From Setaria digitata (Eukaryota; Nematoda; Chromadorea; Rhabditida; Setariidae), in NCBI GenBank assembly GCA_003640385.1, contig RCAB01000298.1:1-64000 (forward strand): a stretch of DNA of 64,000 nucleotides, written 5' to 3'. The notes below the pieces were generated by a model. It searched no databases. It had not been told where the DNA came from and was given only the letters and a program-made list of their open reading frames with translations. Shown here piece after piece: positions 36,822-48,955 of the stretch. How positions within the stretch are numbered: position 1 is the first letter of the stretch; each line of letters starts with the position of its first letter. The position numbers and the translations under genes are program-made.

Positions 36822-39800
36822 ATGATGTTGCTCTGCTTGTGTGCTTTGGTACATTCACAACTAATACAGTTAACAGGTAAGTTGGAAATCAATCCATGAA
36901 TTCATTTTTTTTTTTTAATTTTCTAGGCTGGATTTCATTTCATTCAACATTATTACCTGAAGTGATTAACCGGAACAGGTACATAAAAAGTTAGATGCGT
37001 CATTTGAAGTACAATTAGTGTAATTAAACTGCTAATTGGGAAGCAGCATAAAATTTTATTAAGAGTGACTGAAAATGCAAAAGAAGAAAGAAAAAAAAAA
37101 CCTAAAGCAATTGTTTAATTATCGATTACGATAGATTAGAAAATATTAAGCAGTGACTTACTTCATAGTCATTTTTACATAATCACCTGTCGTCATCACG
37201 CTGTTTTCTTTCAGAATAACATGCAAATCAGATGAAAAGTACAGCATAACATGTAAGAAAAAATTAAAACTGTAGGTGTGACATTTGTATTTATATATGC
37301 AAGATTAAATTGGAAGCAAGGAAGTTAGGTTTGCTTGCTGTTAAGACTAGTCTACCTCAAACCCGTTGTTAATGTAACATGTTCTGGAGAAATTCGTAGA
37401 ATTTTCAGATGAAGTTAGGAAGTCAAGGGAAAGTACATGTTTTTCCTTGAAGCTAATTAAATTCTAAAGATTCAAGGATTTCTGAGTTTTTTACAACTTT
37501 TTGAAAAGATTATTGAAGAAAGTCTTAGCAAACAATTTTCTATAATCTCAACATCCCTTATTCAGCTTAAAGTGAAAAGGAATAAGAATAATAGGTTGCA
37601 AAATAAAATCCTATTAACTTTAAGAGATAAGTGAGCAGTCATACCGAAGGCATTCGTCTGCTATTCCTATCTGATGGAATGGAACATTTCTCCTCTTGTT
37701 TCTTTATTTTTTTTTTTCTAATTGGAAGGATGTTTGTTTGGAAAGGGACCATAAAATGTTTTATTTTTACTTTTCTTTTTTTAATTGATAATTCGATCGA
37801 ATAAACAAATCAATTCTATGCAGTGCAATTTGTTAGTTGGTGAGTGTCAAAATTTTGCTAGTCTCAAATATCAAAGCAGCTAATTCAAAAAGTTTCTAGT
37901 ACCATCAAGAAGAATGCAGGAGACAGTTCTTAAAAACATGAAACAGTTAACTTCTTATTGTCATTTCTGTAAAACCAAACTCAGCAGATGTATCAAACCT
38001 TTCTGATCATATCACTCCGAAGTTCCGTTGTGGCAAAAGGAAATATTAGTTGCTCAGTTTTGAGGCTGTGTAGAATTGTCGAATTTTATCGAGTAAGAGG
38101 TATTTATTTATTCAGTTGGTTACCTTTGTAGGATGCTCAATCGCGAAGCTCAGCAAAATACCTTTTTTCTAACCTATTTTTTAAAATCACTGTATTTATC
38201 AGCTGTAATCGCAGTCAAGAAAACAACTTTTATAAAAATTTATAAAAGGAAATAAGAGATCGGAACCGATCGAGTCTGTAGAAAATTTTGACTTATATTT
38301 ATTATATATGTTAAGATTGTTTGTTGCAATCGTATCGTATAATTGCAGTATTGCTACTAGCTTCAGCGTTATCTAAGCTATACAGTTGTAAATCAACCGT
38401 CTCTTGCTTCTCCCAAGACACAAATACTGTTTCTGCCATAATAATATTCGAGATCTTGTGTCCCAGTTTTAAGTTTTTTAATATTAGGGTTAAATTTAGT
38501 AGTGTCTAGAAAATTAAAATCCTTTACTATACTGAATAAAAGATTTGTAATTTCGGACATTTGAGGCAGTACAAAATCTGCAACAACTCCGTTATGTTGA
38601 GGAGTAAGGAAAATATCTATCAAAAGTTTTGTATATGCAGAGATATCATACCCATGCCCTTCTGCTAGATACATGGAAGAAAGAAAATCATTTCAGTCTT
38701 GACGCATTTTTTTTTTTCCAAAATTTTTTTACGAAATGAACAAAATTGGGTAAGTCTTAACCACCGAACTTCTTTTTTCACCCGAATTTCTGACTTACTA
38801 GATATCTCTCGGCAGTATAAAGCGAGCAAGGAAGAAATGAAAAGAATTGGGAGAGGATGAAAATTTGCATCTGTGAACGACATTACTGAAATATATGTAT
38901 ATTTCTTAGCTTTGAATTTTTGATATTCGTTTAATTTGGTAGACTTCGTTTGTAGCCGTAATATTTTTCATTCACCACTAATTTTCAGAGAGTACTGTGA
39001 AATGCTTTTGCGACAAGCAAAACTGCGAAGATTCGTTAATTTGTACTGGAGAGCTGTGCTTGATTGGATTCCGAAGTGAAGGTATTTTAAACTTCCTCTG
39101 GTGTTTTTGTTACGAACATTAATGCTAAAAGATCTCGAGATTTCCACTATTTTGAAATTTCCTCCATTCTGCAGATAGTCAAGCACATATGGAGCAGCTC
39201 TGCAGCAATTCAGGAAATGCAAGAGATTTGGCGAAATGTCAGCACAACTGGAATGGATGGCAAGAGGTGGTTTCGAAGTACTTCCATCGATACTCGTAAA
39301 TTAATGTGATTTGACGTTAATTAATGTTTATGTGATAATTAGGAAGTCCGATAAGAAGGAGCAATTTATGCCTAAATACTCGTCTGGACATGAGACAAAA
39401 CAAAATTTTTCAGGTTTGTGCCTGCGAGGAAGATTTTTGCAATACATTTGCATATTTACGCGGTTCCATTGAGGAAGAAAACACTGACAGTGTAGCTGAT
39501 TCACAACCACCAAGGTTTAATGAGGTACCGAGAGAGGGAAGAGTATCTCTTTCTTTTTTGAATTACTTTAGGTAACTGGATGAACAGTCATTACAAAATT
39601 CACTTCACAACGTGTATGATTTATGAATTCCGGAATGCACATTTTGTTTGTGATGTCGACTGATTTTCACCATTTTCGATCTTTCATTTCACGCAGATGA
39701 ATGAAAACATCATACATTTTCAGGAAGAATCGTCGGTAGATTCCGTCGGAAGGCGTCGCGGTAGTAATTTGATAATTCTATTAGTGATTATTCCTCTGTC

Positions 39801-39858
39801 AGTTGGCGCTCTGGCTGTGTGCCTTATTTTTATCAACTATCACTGCAAGATGTGTTGA
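36822..39858 (+). CDS. Small type I membrane protein with three-finger (Ly6/activin-receptor-like) ectodomain
   Basis: Five exons: 36822-36876, 38989-39081, 39175-39266, 39414-39524, 39724-39858; 161 residues. A signal peptide (MMLLCLCALVHS) is followed by a ten-cysteine domain: KCFCDKQNCEDSLIC, TGELCLIGF, LCSNSG, KCQHNWNGW and a closing VCACEEDFCN. The C.C....C opening and the C.C..D.CN ending are hallmarks of the three-finger fold shared by Ly6/uPAR, CD59 and type I/II activin-receptor ectodomains. An acidic linker and a transmembrane helix (NLIILLVIIPLSVGALAVCLIFI) follow, with a very short cytosolic tail NYHCKMC. There is no kinase domain, so it is not a complete TGF-beta receptor; nematodes have many such small membrane proteins. 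The start is fixed by an upstream in-frame stop; two ATGs are adjacent, the first chosen. Intron 1 is 2.1 kb. A decoy or co-receptor role is only a guess. Confidence 0.85.
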
Positions 39859-40394
39859 TAATTACTTGCATTGATATATAGTCATACAGTAGATACAAAT
39901 CATAGCGTATTAAAACTAACATTGCGCGTTTTACATGATTATCACAGTCCTAGGACAATCTGACTTCAAGGCATGTTTTCCCACTAATCATGTCAACTGC
40001 CAAGATATTCCTTTTACACAGTTGTTTTATCCAACCATCACTGCTAATCGATTATTCCATGCCGTATCATACAGCCCATACTTCTCACCATGTTGGCAAT
40101 ACTCATTGCTAAGTTTTTAGATAGAATTTTTCGGAATGAAAAAATATGAGAAGCATACTATTTTGCTTTCATGGTGTCCTGGCAGTTGAAGCTTCTCTGG
40201 AACTTGTTACAACCTATTGTAGATTTTTAGTTGGCTCTGAATTCTATTATTTTCAGCTGATGGCATGATCTGTTCCATTTATCTTTTTTAAAATCTCTGA
40301 ATGTTACGCATTTTTTTTTTTTTTTTTTTCACATGGTCTGACATTTACTACACATATTTTGTAGCTTACTGCACTGTAATTATACACATTATCC

Positions 40395-40433
<39 letters not shown>

Positions 40434-40689
40434 ACTTGAAGTAACGATTTTGTGCTTTCGACAGCATATTACTTAAACGCTGCTATTGACCAGATCTTAA
40501 CTGATTAACAATTATGATTTAAATATATTCAGGCTGCTTTCTCCAGGCTTGTGTCTTGACCATTATGTGTTCTACGTTCAGTTGCTGGTTTCTCTTATGA
40601 CAAGTTCATTTGGCGATTCAAATCATTTGGTTTTCCTATTTCTGATCAGAATAAAATTCCAGATTTCACATGTTTCTTTTAATTGTTGA
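39859..40689. other. Convergent 3' region, three-finger gene / arl-3
   Basis: Holds the 3' ends of two converging genes. A T-run at 40311-40329 and a (TA)n microsatellite at 40398-40432 are the only structures seen. Confidence 0.5.
40398..40432. repeat. (TA)n microsatellite
   Basis: About 17 AT units between the converging three-finger gene and arl-3. Confidence 0.95.
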
Positions 40690-42905
40690 TTATTTCGCTT
40701 TCTGCTGTTGCCGTAAATTCTTCGAAATCCAGTCCATCCCATCCTGCGAATTAAAAACGACTTTATAAAGTAAACTAATACTATATTTACAGACATCAGC
40801 TCATTAATTATTGCTCTTAAGAAAACAAACACTCAGAAAAGTCATTGTTTCTCTATTTAATAATCCATTTACATATTGTAACTAAGGTACTACAGGTTCA
40901 GAATTTTCTATGGCCTAAAACTCAGGGAATTTTGGTTTAAACAGAGTTCTGAAATTTCAGACATATGGAATCTGATTATATCTATAAGATGATTAAAGAA
41001 AGACACGATTCATCATTTAAAAAGGATATTATTACTACCCAACGATTTGCATCTTTTAGTAATATGATAAGAATGTTATTTTAAATAGAAATGACCGATA
41101 CCTTGATACCTTCTCCAGTGATAGCAGAACATGCCTGAATTTGCCAAGATCGGTCTCGAATTGATAACAGCTGTAAACCCTCAGCTATTTCATTTGCTCT
41201 TGCTGCCGTCACCAAATCCTTCAAAGTTAAAAACATCCAAACCAAGCTTCGGGGAGCTTTTAACAAATAACAAAAAATTTTTGCCAGACAACAAGCAGTG
41301 TAATACCATAAAAGATTTGCATGATTTGTGCAAAAGTACATAATTTACAGAAATTGACTAGAATCAATTCGTTTACTTTATGTTAGCTTTTCAAACAAAC
41401 TGAACGAAAATGAAGCCCTACTTGTTTATTAGCATAAACCAATAATGGGACGTTTCTGAGTTTCTCCTCATCCAAAAGCTCAAAGAGTTCCTGCAATACA
41501 GCAATAAAAGTTTGCACAAGAACTATTTATTTATTATTACCACTTGCTTCATAAATTATTATTATTCATCAATATAATGTATTAACAGTGATAATAACAA
41601 TTCAATAATTAATAATAATAAATAATAATAATAAAACAATAATGAAAACAATAATTCATTATTTATTTATTAATATTATTCATTTACTAATAATTGTTGT
41701 TATTTATCTTCATCTATTATTAATTACTGCTACTAATCATTTATTATTATTATTATTATTATCACCATTATTATTATGCATTAAGATGCCTTTCCTCTAA
41801 AAAAAACACCATTCTGAAAGCGTATGTTCAGATACATAATCAGACACAATATGAGTCATGTGCAACATGGACTAATAAAATGATGAATAAACATTTTACC
41901 ATGCCTGTTTCATCGAATCGTTTCCGATCACAGCTATCGATAACATAAATCTAAAAAATAAGACTACTACGCAGGTTGTCAGTAGACATCAATAAAATTA
42001 CAAGAATTTGTTATAAATTTCTCAAATTTCCATTCAAAACGAAGGGTTTTTTTTTTTTTTTTTTTTTTTGGTAGTTTTTTGCAATATTACCAAAACGTCG
42101 GTGTTCTCGAAATAATTTTTCCAATATGGTCGGATCTTCCGTTGTCCACCAATATCCCATACATTCAATTTCACATCGTCCGATACTACGCTTTTAATAT
42201 TGAAGCCCTAAAATATTGAAGTGTTCTCTTGTGAACAGCGCAACAACACATAAGTTTATCATTATTATCGTGAACAAAAGATGCTCAGTAATGGACTAAG
42301 ACAACTTATATTTGTTAATAACTTAACTGCACCTGTGTAGGTGTGATATGTCTTATATCTTCAGAAGCCAGATTCTTTAATATTGTGGTTTTACCGGCAT
42401 TGTCAAGGCCTGAAAAAAAACCGAAAGTCCGTTGAAATTTAAAAATCATCCTCCTGCATGTAGAAAAAATACACAGGTCATTTTAGAACTTACACTTGAT
42501 ACATGTAATATGCATTCCGTCTATATTAGTATGGATGTGATAGAATAAACACTGAAATTTTTGTATTCTTTATAGAACTTGAAGAAGTCATCACGCTTCA
42601 GAATTTATGAAGAATGAATTTTCTCCTCCTAACTTGAAATTTTTACATAAGAATCAATGAAAGAAGATAGCCTTTATTCCGAACTTTTTTCATAGATTTA
42701 TTGTTAAGTTAGAAAAGTCTTTTGAGAAAAGAAAAAAAAAATACCAAGTAACAATATCCTGAGCTCCTTTCCTGGCTGATTTTTAAATTTCCTGATAAGC
42801 CCAAGCAAACCCTGCAAACAGTAAAGAAACCATTGGAATGATTTGCCAAATAATTCATTAACAAATTTCATAATACACTATAAATGAATTGTGGTCGTTT
42901 ACCAT
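40690..42905 (-). CDS. arl-3: ADP-ribosylation factor-like GTPase 3
   Basis: Eight exons: 42905-42903, 42811-42745, 42409-42333, 42207-42091, 41950-41900, 41490-41422, 41218-41102, 40743-40690; 184 residues (human 182). ARL3-GTP releases lipidated cargo from PDE6D/UNC119 carriers for delivery to cilia. Motifs: GLLGLIRKF start; P-loop GLDNAGKTT (24-32); switch I HITPTQGFN with Thr48; switch II WDIGGQ with Gln71; NKQD (126-129); CSAITGEG. The stretch [20 protein letters not shown] and the ending [17 protein letters not shown] distinguish ARL3 from ARL2 and ARF. The start codon is alone in a 3-nt coding exon (ATG|GTAAAC at 42905-42903), with a possible trans-splice AG 4 nt before it. A second ATG|GTAACT near 43135 is a less likely choice. 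An ATT-rich microsatellite fills intron 5 (41491-41899). Confidence 0.95.
41510..41776. repeat. ATT/AAT-rich simple repeat in arl-3 intron
   Basis: Imperfect runs of trinucleotide ATT/AAT, with several pure blocks such as ATTATTATT, filling most of the intron between exons 41950-41900 and 41490-41422. Confidence 0.85.
42047..42069. repeat. T23 homopolymer in arl-3 intron
   Basis: Pure T-run just past the donor of exon 42207-42091; an A-run on the sense strand. Confidence 0.95.
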
Positions 42906-45306
42906 TCAACTGCACACCAAATTCAGAAGAAATTTGTTGTTAAATTCTGCCAAGCACACGATTCAAAAAGATTCCAAAATATTGACGTATGGTTCAATTA
43001 AGCTTGTGGCACCAATAGAGTAGGATTTGAGAGAAGTTTAAACAAGTTATGATGCAAGTCAAACCGATGATAGCAAGCAGCTCGTTATAGGCAAGACCCA
43101 GGTAACAGAAGTAGCTATAGAAAGCAAATAGTTACCATAGTGATGAGGGAACTAAGACAGGCATGGCTGCTATATTGCAAAAATCTATTAACCAAGTTAT
43201 ATGACAATTTACTTGACAACCCTATCATAGAATTGGCACAATTTTGAATTTCATGTCGAAGAGATCAAGCCCACTCACTATCTGTTAAATAGGCATACCT
43301 TGTTGCTGCGTTTTTTTCATAATAGGAACCTTATGTGGGCTACTCTGACGCAGTAACTCGCTTCTGCGTAGAACGAACTGCACTGAGAAATAAAAAACTG
43401 AATTCTATCCGGTTAGAACAAATTAAATTAAGTTCATATGGCGTTATAAATTTGCGCGGAATTACCAATCTAAAAATAACTTTAAGCCCACTGAGTAAAC
43501 TTCATCCCACCTTCCGAAGAAATTTCCTGTTTTCTATGTCATTATCTGCTCGAGTCCAGGGAAGATGCACAACAAGCAAACACTTGCTGAAATACTCTTG
43601 CAGGGTAATAATATAAGGATCTACATAAAAATTGGATCTATAAATCGATGGGCTTCAAGTGAAAAAGCATATAAATAGGCCTCTTTTCGAACAGAAGCTG
43701 GATAAACAAACGCTAAATTTTTTGGATGCAAACGAAGATAAATCATAACAGAGATTTACTCTCGTATGATCAGCAAATTACAGAACTAGAGAATTCGAAA
43801 AACACAGAAATGTCTGTATCAGCAGTGAATTGGCAGCACTGATAACAATTTCACAGCGATAAGACCCGTAACCTTATATGTTATGAATATACATTAAACT
43901 AGAGGCAGAAAAGCCTTGAAGCACTGTCGAATGAAGTTTGGATCCAATCCGATAATCTGTATAACCGACTCCTATCCTAGGTCTGCCCGCAGCATTTTGG
44001 GAAGGATAAGAATTTCAAAACTCATATTAAATAGTTTGAACCTGAAAGCAAAGTTTAAAAAATCTTCCGAAGTCCAAAAAAGGATTTGAATCTGATCCAC
44101 ATACATCAACTGGAACTTGAGACTCAATATTTTTATGAGACAACATAATAATCAACACCACTTAAATTGATTCAAGCTGATGATGTAAAGACAATTATTA
44201 CAAAAGATGGGTATGACCCTTGAAAAAAATTTGTCGATCAGTCAATAATCACTAACTTGAAACAAATCAAGCCGAAAATAATCATGCAAAACTTCATCAC
44301 AAAGATCATAAGTACATGCTATATCTGAAAAATCTCAAGAGATCAACTCCTAAGCTCACAAAAGAAAACAAGACTACCTATTACATTTCAGCACTTTTGA
44401 GCTAAAGCCACAGAAATTTCACAAACAATGGTGCCAAATGAATACCTCCCAATAAATTCGTTCTGGATGAAGAATTAAACATAATAAGTACAAATGGCAA
44501 GAAGCATCATTGCAGAGCTAGAACCATTCGAGATTGGGATGATTTAATCGTGAATACCAGTCCTGATGTATGAGCACAACCTAACAAAAAACTTACTACA
44601 TATGACAGACGCTTTTTTTTGGCCAAAATATGAATCGTTTTTTTTTTTTTTCTTTTTACCCAAGCTATCAAATTTACCGTAAAATAACAAAGCTTAACGA
44701 AAACACGAGCGAAATGTACCAAAACACTTCAACTAAAAAGACTACCAAAAGGAAGACAAACAACTACTCTGTATAATGCACTTCTTTCAGACCATATGTG
44801 CCATATTTACAATATGCGAAAAGTATAAAGAGTTACACTGCAGTCAGCTTGATGAAATAATGTTATACAGAATTTACTAACTGCAATTTCAGGATGACCA
44901 TGAACAAAACTGCTTCCAGCAATAAATCATATAACCTTTGAAATTACAAAATCACTTTCAAACAATAGATCACATCAATAATATGAAACTACGTCTGGAT
45001 TACTGTACAGGCAAAGAAAGATCTCGGAGATTAGTTGTCTCACAACTTAAGGCTTTGAGCTTTCATCTCCTACACTTCAGCAACAAAGAACAAATTAAAG
45101 TAAATAAGGGCACAGTTCGAGTAAACATACAGACATTCCTAACGCCAAAACTGACTGGCTGTGAACTAGAATAACTAATGCGCCAAATCACACTTAAATA
45201 CAAAAAAAGACACCAGAATAGGAGTAACTAAAACTAGAATTATGCCGCGCTACTCGTCACTTCCAGTCATTTACAAAAAGTTACAAATCTGATCTGTAGA
45301 ATTTTT
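42906..45306. other. Region between atlastin and arl-3
   Basis: Same-strand gap of 2.4 kb. A possible trans-splice AG for arl-3 is at 42910-42911. An alternative first exon for arl-3 (ATG directly before a GTAACT donor) lies near 43135. No other coding exon recognised; a T-run is present at 44639-44651. Confidence 0.45.
42910..42911 (-). promoter_or_regulatory. Possible spliced-leader acceptor, arl-3
   Basis: GGTGTGCAG ends 4 nt before the isolated ATG at 42905. It supports this ATG over the one near 43135, although the preceding tract is weakly pyrimidine-rich. Confidence 0.4.
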
Positions 45307-48300
45307 TCAGTAATCCTTCTTATTATTCCTTCGATCGCCTGCGTGCCTCCCATGCAGTGCTGTACCGTTCTGAAAGTAAGTACAAATTAATCACTAGCTG
45401 AATGTTTAATTTTGTATAGTAAAACACATCCTACAAAAAAGTTGAGCTACATCTTTAAATCTTGGATCTTTAAAAAAAAAAAAACCCTTTTGATTTTTGT
45501 CAAAGAAGCCAGATCTAACAGGAATTTGACCTGACAATTTTTTTTTTTTTTAAACAGAAATGGGTTTTGATAGAGATAAACAAATGAACAACGTAATACC
45601 TGTGTTAATCGGTGTCCAATGGCAACAGCCCGGTGCATACTTTCTTGCGTCAATGATGACAAGAAATTATGCCATGCCCATGTGACAGCGTCATCAACCA
45701 TAACACCGACATCCCTCAAATTACCGCTATACCTCGAATAAGCCCATATGCCAAGTGAAACAACAGCTGAAAAATCAGGAATATAAAATGGCAACAACTC
45801 TGGACTAAAGATATTATATATGAAAGGAAAAGAGTAACATAAATAAAAATAATCCAATAAAGTTGCAATTAAAATTAAAAAAATTACTGACCAATACAGA
45901 GTGCTGCAGAAAACAATCCTGCAATGGTATCCAAACCAATAAGTTGGAAGAATTCTTGCAACACATAATCTACTATCATAAAAGTCACTAGCACAGCAGG
46001 CGTTCGCATCGATTTGAACAAATTTTTACTGTTGTTGACTTTAATAAAACTTTCGTACTGTTCCTGTAAAAAGTTTACATGAAAAAAGTTAATCTACGGA
46101 TTGCTTCATCGCTGTATTTTGGGCACTGCGTAAGTATTACTTCTTCCGGTAATAAACAAAACACACTTCGATATCAACATCCAATCTTTCCAGGAACTGT
46201 TCCGAAAATTCCGCACCACCCATTTTTCTCGTTGCCTTAAACAGTTTAATAGCCTCTTTGTAGCATCGATCGTGTTCCGCAGCCAAATCCGCTGAACTCA
46301 TGTAAGGTGCATCACCACCACAAACCTGTAAAACGGATTCCAAAAAAGCTTGAGCCAAGCATGGAAACAATTCAGCTGAAACATTTTGAGAAATACATTA
46401 ATATGTCTAATGTACATTGATTAATTACGATTACAGTGAGAAAACTAATGCTAAAAATGATAAAGGCTCACATCTTCCATTCTTCTCACATAATGTGCTT
46501 TCGAAGTCGAAACGGCAGCTAAATTATTTGCCTCCGCAGTAGCCTGTAAGCAAAAGAAATTAAAACAGTAGGTTTCCCTACAATATTCTTTACATTCAAG
46601 AATTTTACAGCCACGCTTCTCAATTCATCATAGCTAGTCTAAAAACGAAAAAAAACGAACAAACCATTAACATTGATTTTGGTTCCGGCAAATCCTCTCC
46701 TTGAAATATTGTCATATAAACCTGTAAAAGACATATCGATTTGTTTGCTAATTTATTTATAAGTTTCTATAGTTCTAGAATATTTAAAACAAGAAAGAGG
46801 CACTCACCCTGAAGTACTCTACAAGCTCACGACAAGTTATTTCTCGACCATTAATTTGTTTTAACACTAGATTACTCGAGTCCAGTAAACGAGGAACGAA
46901 AGAACGTAATTGCTGTTGGAATTCATTTTCAATATCTATAATTGAATAGCTTTATTCCCATATAAAATTTTATTTTCGTTACCTGGGTTGCACTTATAAA
47001 AAAAGAAAGTCATAAAAGTCTGTGCTTTAGAAAAAAGTTATATTTCCCCACCTAATTAATAACTTAAAAAAAAAAAAGAAACAAACGACTATAGAAAAGG
47101 CCTAGAAACTGAGGAACGAATTCAGCGTGTTTTATACCAAACCTAATGAAACAAGAAGAAAAGAAAAGAAATTTGATTTTTACCACTTATTTGTCCGCGG
47201 AAAAATGGACTTGTAGAAACTCGAAGTCCGGGATGAGGCATCAGAAAACATGATATTTGCTCAAAACATGAACGTATATGACGACGTAATTGTTGCAACT
47301 CCAAATGTTGTTTCTCAGAAACCTTTAAAATGACCTGACTCGTTAAATTAGCTTCAACAGCAAATCCTTTGTACTACTGCTAAAAATGGCAGAATAAATT
47401 ATTTACCTGTAAACGTCGTTCGAGCAGTCGTTCACCACCATTGAACCCATATTCCGCTTCATACGGGAAACTCCAGTCCCGTACCAGAAACAGTAATGAC
47501 TAAAATTATTGGTAAATTAACTGAAGTGACTGTCTCAAACATTAAAGTCTATGACACCAGAAATTCAAAGAAACTCTCCCACCTGAAATGGCTTAGCAGA
47601 TGTATTTTCTAATGCCAATCGGCCGTATTCGGTAAATAGCTGTAGATGCTGTAAATCGTCCTCTTGAACATTCTGACTCAAGTTGTAAATCTGCAGCAAA
47701 AAACATGAAAAATAATTTCCTTTAAGAATATCAACAAAAAATCCATAGGGAACCTTTCTGAGGCATCTATCACAGAGAAAGAAATGTATAAATTAGAGGA
47801 GTAAACAGAGACCTGCAAAGACGAAATCATCGTTGACAGGGCAAAAATAGTAGCACAGTCTTTTACGGTACTTTGACTATCAAAAGCACCTTGTGTATCC
47901 ATTAGTATAACTGCAGTATCTTCACCATCACGATTGCGCATTATAAATGGTCGAGACCATACCAAAATACCACTAGTTTCACGTTCGCTACCTGGCAACA
48001 CAGTTTTTGTTCACTTCTTACCAAGAAATATGAACTAAATAAGTTACAACAATAGTAAACTTATAAATTTAAATTTCCTTTCTCCAAAATCCTAAAGGAC
48101 ACCTACTTACCTCCTCTCCAGCTAAATCCATCTAGATAATCGCCAGCATAAATCCAATCTCCAGAACGTCGTTTTTCTTCGGAAGCGCTCAGATATCGTA
48201 AAAAAAAATTCAGAAGGAAACTTTTCCCTTTGCGGAAGGTGCCAGCCACACTAATTACAGATACCTGTATAGTATTTTATATTTGACCGACATAAGCTAA

Positions 48301-48955
48301 ATCAGAGCTTTTTTACAATTTTATCATAATCAAGGTCCCCACTTTTAGTGGTATTTCGCCAACTTTTGATGCTGAATTTTAAAAACTCTAAAAGCTACAA
48401 ACATAATTAACACTGTCGGCCAGGTCAAATAATCCTATAAGACATCAGGCTAAAAATACTAATAAGCAATTATACCAAATCTATCAAAAGATTCAGTTAG
48501 TTGACTACCTTCTTATCGATAACATCAGGACTCAACAGAACTTTTTCGAGTGCTCCTTCATCTAAACGGAACTGATGCTGCTCATCAAGTGTTTCAATAA
48601 CCTGCACTGGAGCTGGACGGTCTGATAAAAAAACTGGTGTCGGTGTCTAAAATTTAATGATCAAAGAAAAAGTATTGACTTATGCAATGTTTTGCAAGGA
48701 AACCACAAATAATTGAAGATGCTCATAAATCTGCAGAAAAAAAAAAAAAAAAAAAAAAAAGGAAGCAAAATAGCCTTTTTAAAAATTAGGGATACCTAAT
48801 TTCCTAAACACTATTAAACAAATGAAAAAATACACAACCTTTATAACTTCATCTTCTGATCGCTCAAATTCACGACCGGAAACCACGCTTTTACTGTCAC
48901 CTTTTCTCTCCCAACTTGATGCAACAGCACTAGATTCTGTCATTATTTCTGCCAT
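45307..48955 (-). CDS. atln-1: Atlastin, dynamin-like GTPase of ER fusion
   Basis: Fourteen exons: 48955-48839, 48646-48509, 48264-48111, 47991-47813, 47690-47583, 47499-47407, 47322-47184, 46935-46808, 46721-46665, 46543-46472, 46325-46167, 46063-45892, 45766-45600, 45369-45307; 581 residues (human ATL1 558). Atlastin tethers and fuses ER tubules. Motifs: P-loop GTFRKGKS (93-100), FSWRGGSERET, G3 DTQG (168-171), the invariant [20 protein letters not shown], base-binding RDW (239-241), middle-domain three-helix bundle with [10 protein letters not shown] and [11 protein letters not shown], then a transmembrane hairpin (~471-490 and 494-514), [10 protein letters not shown] and an amphipathic C-terminal tail that is basic at the end. 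The start chosen (MAEIM) lies 36 nt after an acceptor (AATTCCAG). In-frame ATGs at 49021 and 49048 would add up to 31 residues if that acceptor is not used. Confidence 0.95.
48737..48760. repeat. A24 homopolymer in atlastin intron 1
   Basis: Pure A-run on the plus strand between the first two atlastin exons. Confidence 0.95.

Noticed and set aside
36613..36825. 70-codon frame with a signal-like hydrophobic stretch upstream of the three-finger gene
   Set aside because: No phase-1 donor without creating a stop; the ATG at 36822 gives a proper signal peptide and the correct phase.
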